Assembly (NCBI GenBank): GCA_030629005.1
Contig: DAOVPV010000002.1
Location: 131,932 to 175,013 of the forward strand
Length of the DNA: 43,082 bases
Source: a bacterium
GTDB lineage: Bacteria > Babelota > Babeliae > Babelales > UASB340
Reading direction: 5' to 3'
The position numbers and the translations under genes were made by a program. Positions within the stretch are counted from its first letter, which is position 1. The number at the start of each line of letters is the position of its first letter. Of this stretch, positions 41,246-43,082 are shown one piece after another. The notes below the pieces were generated by a model, which was not told the DNA's origin, made no database searches, and worked only from the letters and a program-made list of their open reading frames with translations.

Positions 41246-42451
41246 TTAGTATGTTTTTATTTTTTTTGTAAACATTAAAAAGAGTATCACAGATATAAAA
41301 CTGATTGTAAAACCATAAAGAAAAATAGAATTATTGGATATTTTTTCCCATAAAAAACCGACAATTAAGTTTGTAATTAAGAATAGAATTCCATTAACTG
41401 TTTCAAAAAGACCTAAAGCTGTAGCACGTATTTTTTCATGAGATAAATCTATCACAAGTGCTTTTTGTACACAATTAATAGAAGCGTTAAATATACCATA
41501 AAAGATGAACAGAACGATAAGGTGATATATGTTTTTTGAATATAAAAAACCTAAACATATTGTGCTGAAAAATAAATAGGTTAATATTATAATTTTTTTT
41601 CGGCCTATTTTGTCTGATAGTATCCCTATTGGGATAGCAAAGGATGCATGAAAAATATTATATAATACGTATAGAAAAAGAGTGATGGTAATGGCATTTT
41701 TGTTGGTGAATTGTTGTTGTGCTTTTAAAATAAAAAACATATAACTAAAATTTGATAATGTAAAAAAACCAGATATGAATAAGAAATATTTTAAGGATGG
41801 CGATATTTTTTTAGAAGAGTTTATAACAACAGTGTCTTTGTATTTTTTTTCTTTTATAAAAAAAGATGGGATTAGCGTTAATATTGAAAATATTGCGGCA
41901 ATAAATATTATAGTTTTTATATCTAGGAAGAATATTCCAATAAGCAAAAAAGTTAGAACAGATCCAACTATTGCTCCAGTAGTGTCCATTGCTCTGTGGA
42001 ATCCTATAGCTTTTCCTCTTTGTGTTGTATACATAGCGATTAAAGCATCCCTTGGTGCATCACGTAAACCTTTTCCAAAGCGTTCAGTTCCTGTTATAAA
42101 CAAAACTTGGGGCCACGTTTTTGCGAGGTATAAAAGAGATTTGAAGATAGATGATATAAAGTATCCACTGACAATAAATACTTTTCTCTTTTGAATTTTA
42201 TCTGAATAATATCCGCTAAATATTTTCAGTATATTTGTAAATCCGTCTCTTAATCCTCCGGCGAGACCTATTATTATTCCACTTCCGCCAAATGATTTTA
42301 TTAATATTGGAAGTATTGGTAATATCATTTCGCTACTTATGTCGTTTAAAAAGCTTATTAAACCAAGTAAAATTATATTAATATTTAAACCTAATATTTT
42401 TTTATTTTTCATCTTGGTTCTTTCGATTGTTGTAGGTCTATCTTTGAACAT
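41246..42451 (-). CDS. Major facilitator superfamily transporter
   Basis: 401-residue transporter with about twelve membrane helices. The loop 2-3 motif is degenerate (GYYSDKIQKRK), repeated in the second half as ILSDKIGRKK, the usual MFS signature. The segment RFGKGLRDAPRDALIA after helix 4 marks a group of uncharacterised bacterial MFS proteins. Substrate is unknown. AAAGGAC precedes the ATG at 42451; ATG 13 codons later is an alternative start. It lies upstream of the AAA_28 kinase in one unit, divergent from upp. Confidence 0.87.
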   Translation of the reverse strand: MFKDRPTTIERTKMKNKKILGLNINIILLGLISFLNDISSEMILPILPILIKSFGGSGIIIGLAGGLRDGFTNILKIFSGYYSDKIQKRKVFIVSGYFISSIFKSLLYLAKTWPQVLFITGTERFGKGLRDAPRDALIAMYTTQRGKAIGFHRAMDTTGAIVGSVLTFLLIGIFFLDIKTIIFIAAIFSILTLIPSFFIKEKKYKDTVVINSSKKISPSLKYFLFISGFFTLSNFSYMFFILKAQQQFTNKNAITITLFLYVLYNIFHASFAIPIGILSDKIGRKKIIILTYLFFSTICLGFLYSKNIYHLIVLFIFYGIFNASINCVQKALVIDLSHEKIRATALGLFETVNGILFLITNLIVGFLWEKISNNSIFLYGFTISFISVILFLMFTKKIKTY

Positions 42452-42537
42452 TATTTGTCCTTTGAGATTGACATAAAGATATATATTTTTTTAAGTTATA
42501 AATATTAAAAAAATATTAGTAATAAAAGGAAGTATCG

Positions 42538-43082
42538 ATGAAAAAACTTTTGCTTTCAGTCTTAAGAGATAAAAATATTGATATAAAGTTATTTAGAGAA
42601 ACATCGGATAAGTTAGCATCTATTCTAGCTTCTGATGTTGGTGAAATATTGGAAAAAAATAAGATAGAAATAGATACACCAACTGGTAAAAGTTTTAAGC
42701 TTAAATTTAAAAATGATATTGTAATTGTACCAATTTTGCGAGCAGCTTTTTCTTTATTGCCAGAATTTTTAAATTTTTTTGAATATGCAATGGTTGGTTT
42801 TTTAGGTTTAAGGCGAGATGAGAAGACAGCGATTGCTAATGAGTATTATAGAAAATTGCCTACAATAAAAAAGACAGACGATATTATTCTATTGGATCCA
42901 ATGATTGCAACGGGTGGAAGTGGGTTAAAAGCTCTACAAATATTAAAAGAGCTGGGGGTAAAGGAAGAAAAAATTATATTTGTTTCAGTTATATGTTCTA
43001 AGGATGGTATAAGTAGGATTAAAAAAAATTATCCAAATATAAAATTTATATACGTAGAGCAAGATGAAATTTTAAATAAAGA
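42538..43082 (+). CDS. upp: Uracil phosphoribosyltransferase, 3' end outside window
   Basis: Salvage enzyme making UMP from uracil and PRPP. The open frame from ATG 42538, preceded by AAAAGGA, runs off the window after 181 codons; about 25-30 more are expected. The PRPP-binding motif LLDPMIATGGSGLKA, the N-terminal SVLRDKNIDIKLFRE and VPILRAAF are clear. The usual catalytic-loop stretch after GLRRDE (here RRDEKTAIANEYYRKLP) is also present. It completes the salvage set with NupC and the deoxynucleoside kinase. Confidence 0.92.
   Translation, partial: MKKLLLSVLRDKNIDIKLFRETSDKLASILASDVGEILEKNKIEIDTPTGKSFKLKFKNDIVIVPILRAAFSLLPEFLNFFEYAMVGFLGLRRDEKTAIANEYYRKLPTIKKTDDIILLDPMIATGGSGLKALQILKELGVKEEKIIFVSVICSKDGISRIKKNYPNIKFIYVEQDEILNK

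Overview
The window is a continuous piece of a strongly AT-rich bacterial chromosome with about 41 protein genes, three tRNAs and the RNase P RNA, packed closely on both strands. The gene set is that of a small-genome bacterium of the Gram-negative type living with a eukaryotic host. It has F1 ATPase, GroES/GroEL, PriA, MnmG, RF1, L31, MraY and FtsQ-FtsA-FtsZ, together with many signal-peptide proteins of unknown role and several with a eukaryote-like cast: a secreted protein kinase, a cPLA2-type phospholipase, a HEAT-like protein and an RGG/RRM protein. My best guess for the lineage is Candidatus Dependentiae (TM6) or a similar symbiont of protists. This is inference from gene content, not something the sequence proves.

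Layout. 1-1870: 3' part of atpA followed by a lipoprotein instead of atpG, then a structured non-coding stretch. 2106-4697 (-): Ca2+-type P-ATPase. 4941-6584: class I aldolase and a LOG-family protein. 6683-8743: groES-groEL with a palindromic operator candidate and a 26-bp inverted repeat downstream. 8923-11703 (-): an exported protein with an internal duplication, and PriA. 11968-12399: a lysine-rich histone H1-like protein. 12535-13316: MreD-like membrane protein overlapping rnpB. 13415-15151: two exported unknowns. 15286-19141: a PASTA-only protein, then (-) amino-acid permease and MnmG. 19312-22235: mraY with a tightly coupled ABC ATPase, Fe-S GTPase and ferredoxin. 22392-27324: exported protein, (-) HAD phosphatase and Memo-AMMECR1 fusion, exported cPLA2. 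27386-32438 (-): NupC, RF1, L31, phosphoglucose/phosphomannose isomerase, secreted kinase. 32699-33270 (-): tRNA-Val, tRNA-Asn and tRNA-Asp among GC-rich palindromic repeats. 33378-43082: deoxynucleoside kinase, RlmB-like methyltransferase, the ftsQAZ cluster with a YfiH protein, RRM protein, AAA kinase, MFS transporter and the 5' part of upp.

How it fits together. Nucleoside and base salvage (NupC, deoxynucleoside kinase, UPRT), amino-acid import and a Ca2+ pump fit a host-dependent life. MraY, the PASTA protein and FtsQAZ indicate a lipid-linked wall precursor step and an FtsZ ring. The exported kinase ends in a eukaryotic CaaX-like box, and together with the exported phospholipase it is the best candidate for acting on the host.

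The most unusual items are: (1) the secreted, partly degenerate kinase with C-terminal CaaX motif; (2) the exported cPLA2-like enzyme; (3) the mraY-linked ABC ATPase / Fe-S GTPase / ferredoxin cassette; (4) a GC-rich 45-bp palindromic element inserted exactly in frame in the Memo-AMMECR1 gene; and (5) a series of near-perfect palindromes at promoters of groES, the histone-like gene, the isomerase gene and the kinase gene. All functional assignments come from reading motifs by eye; no database search was run.
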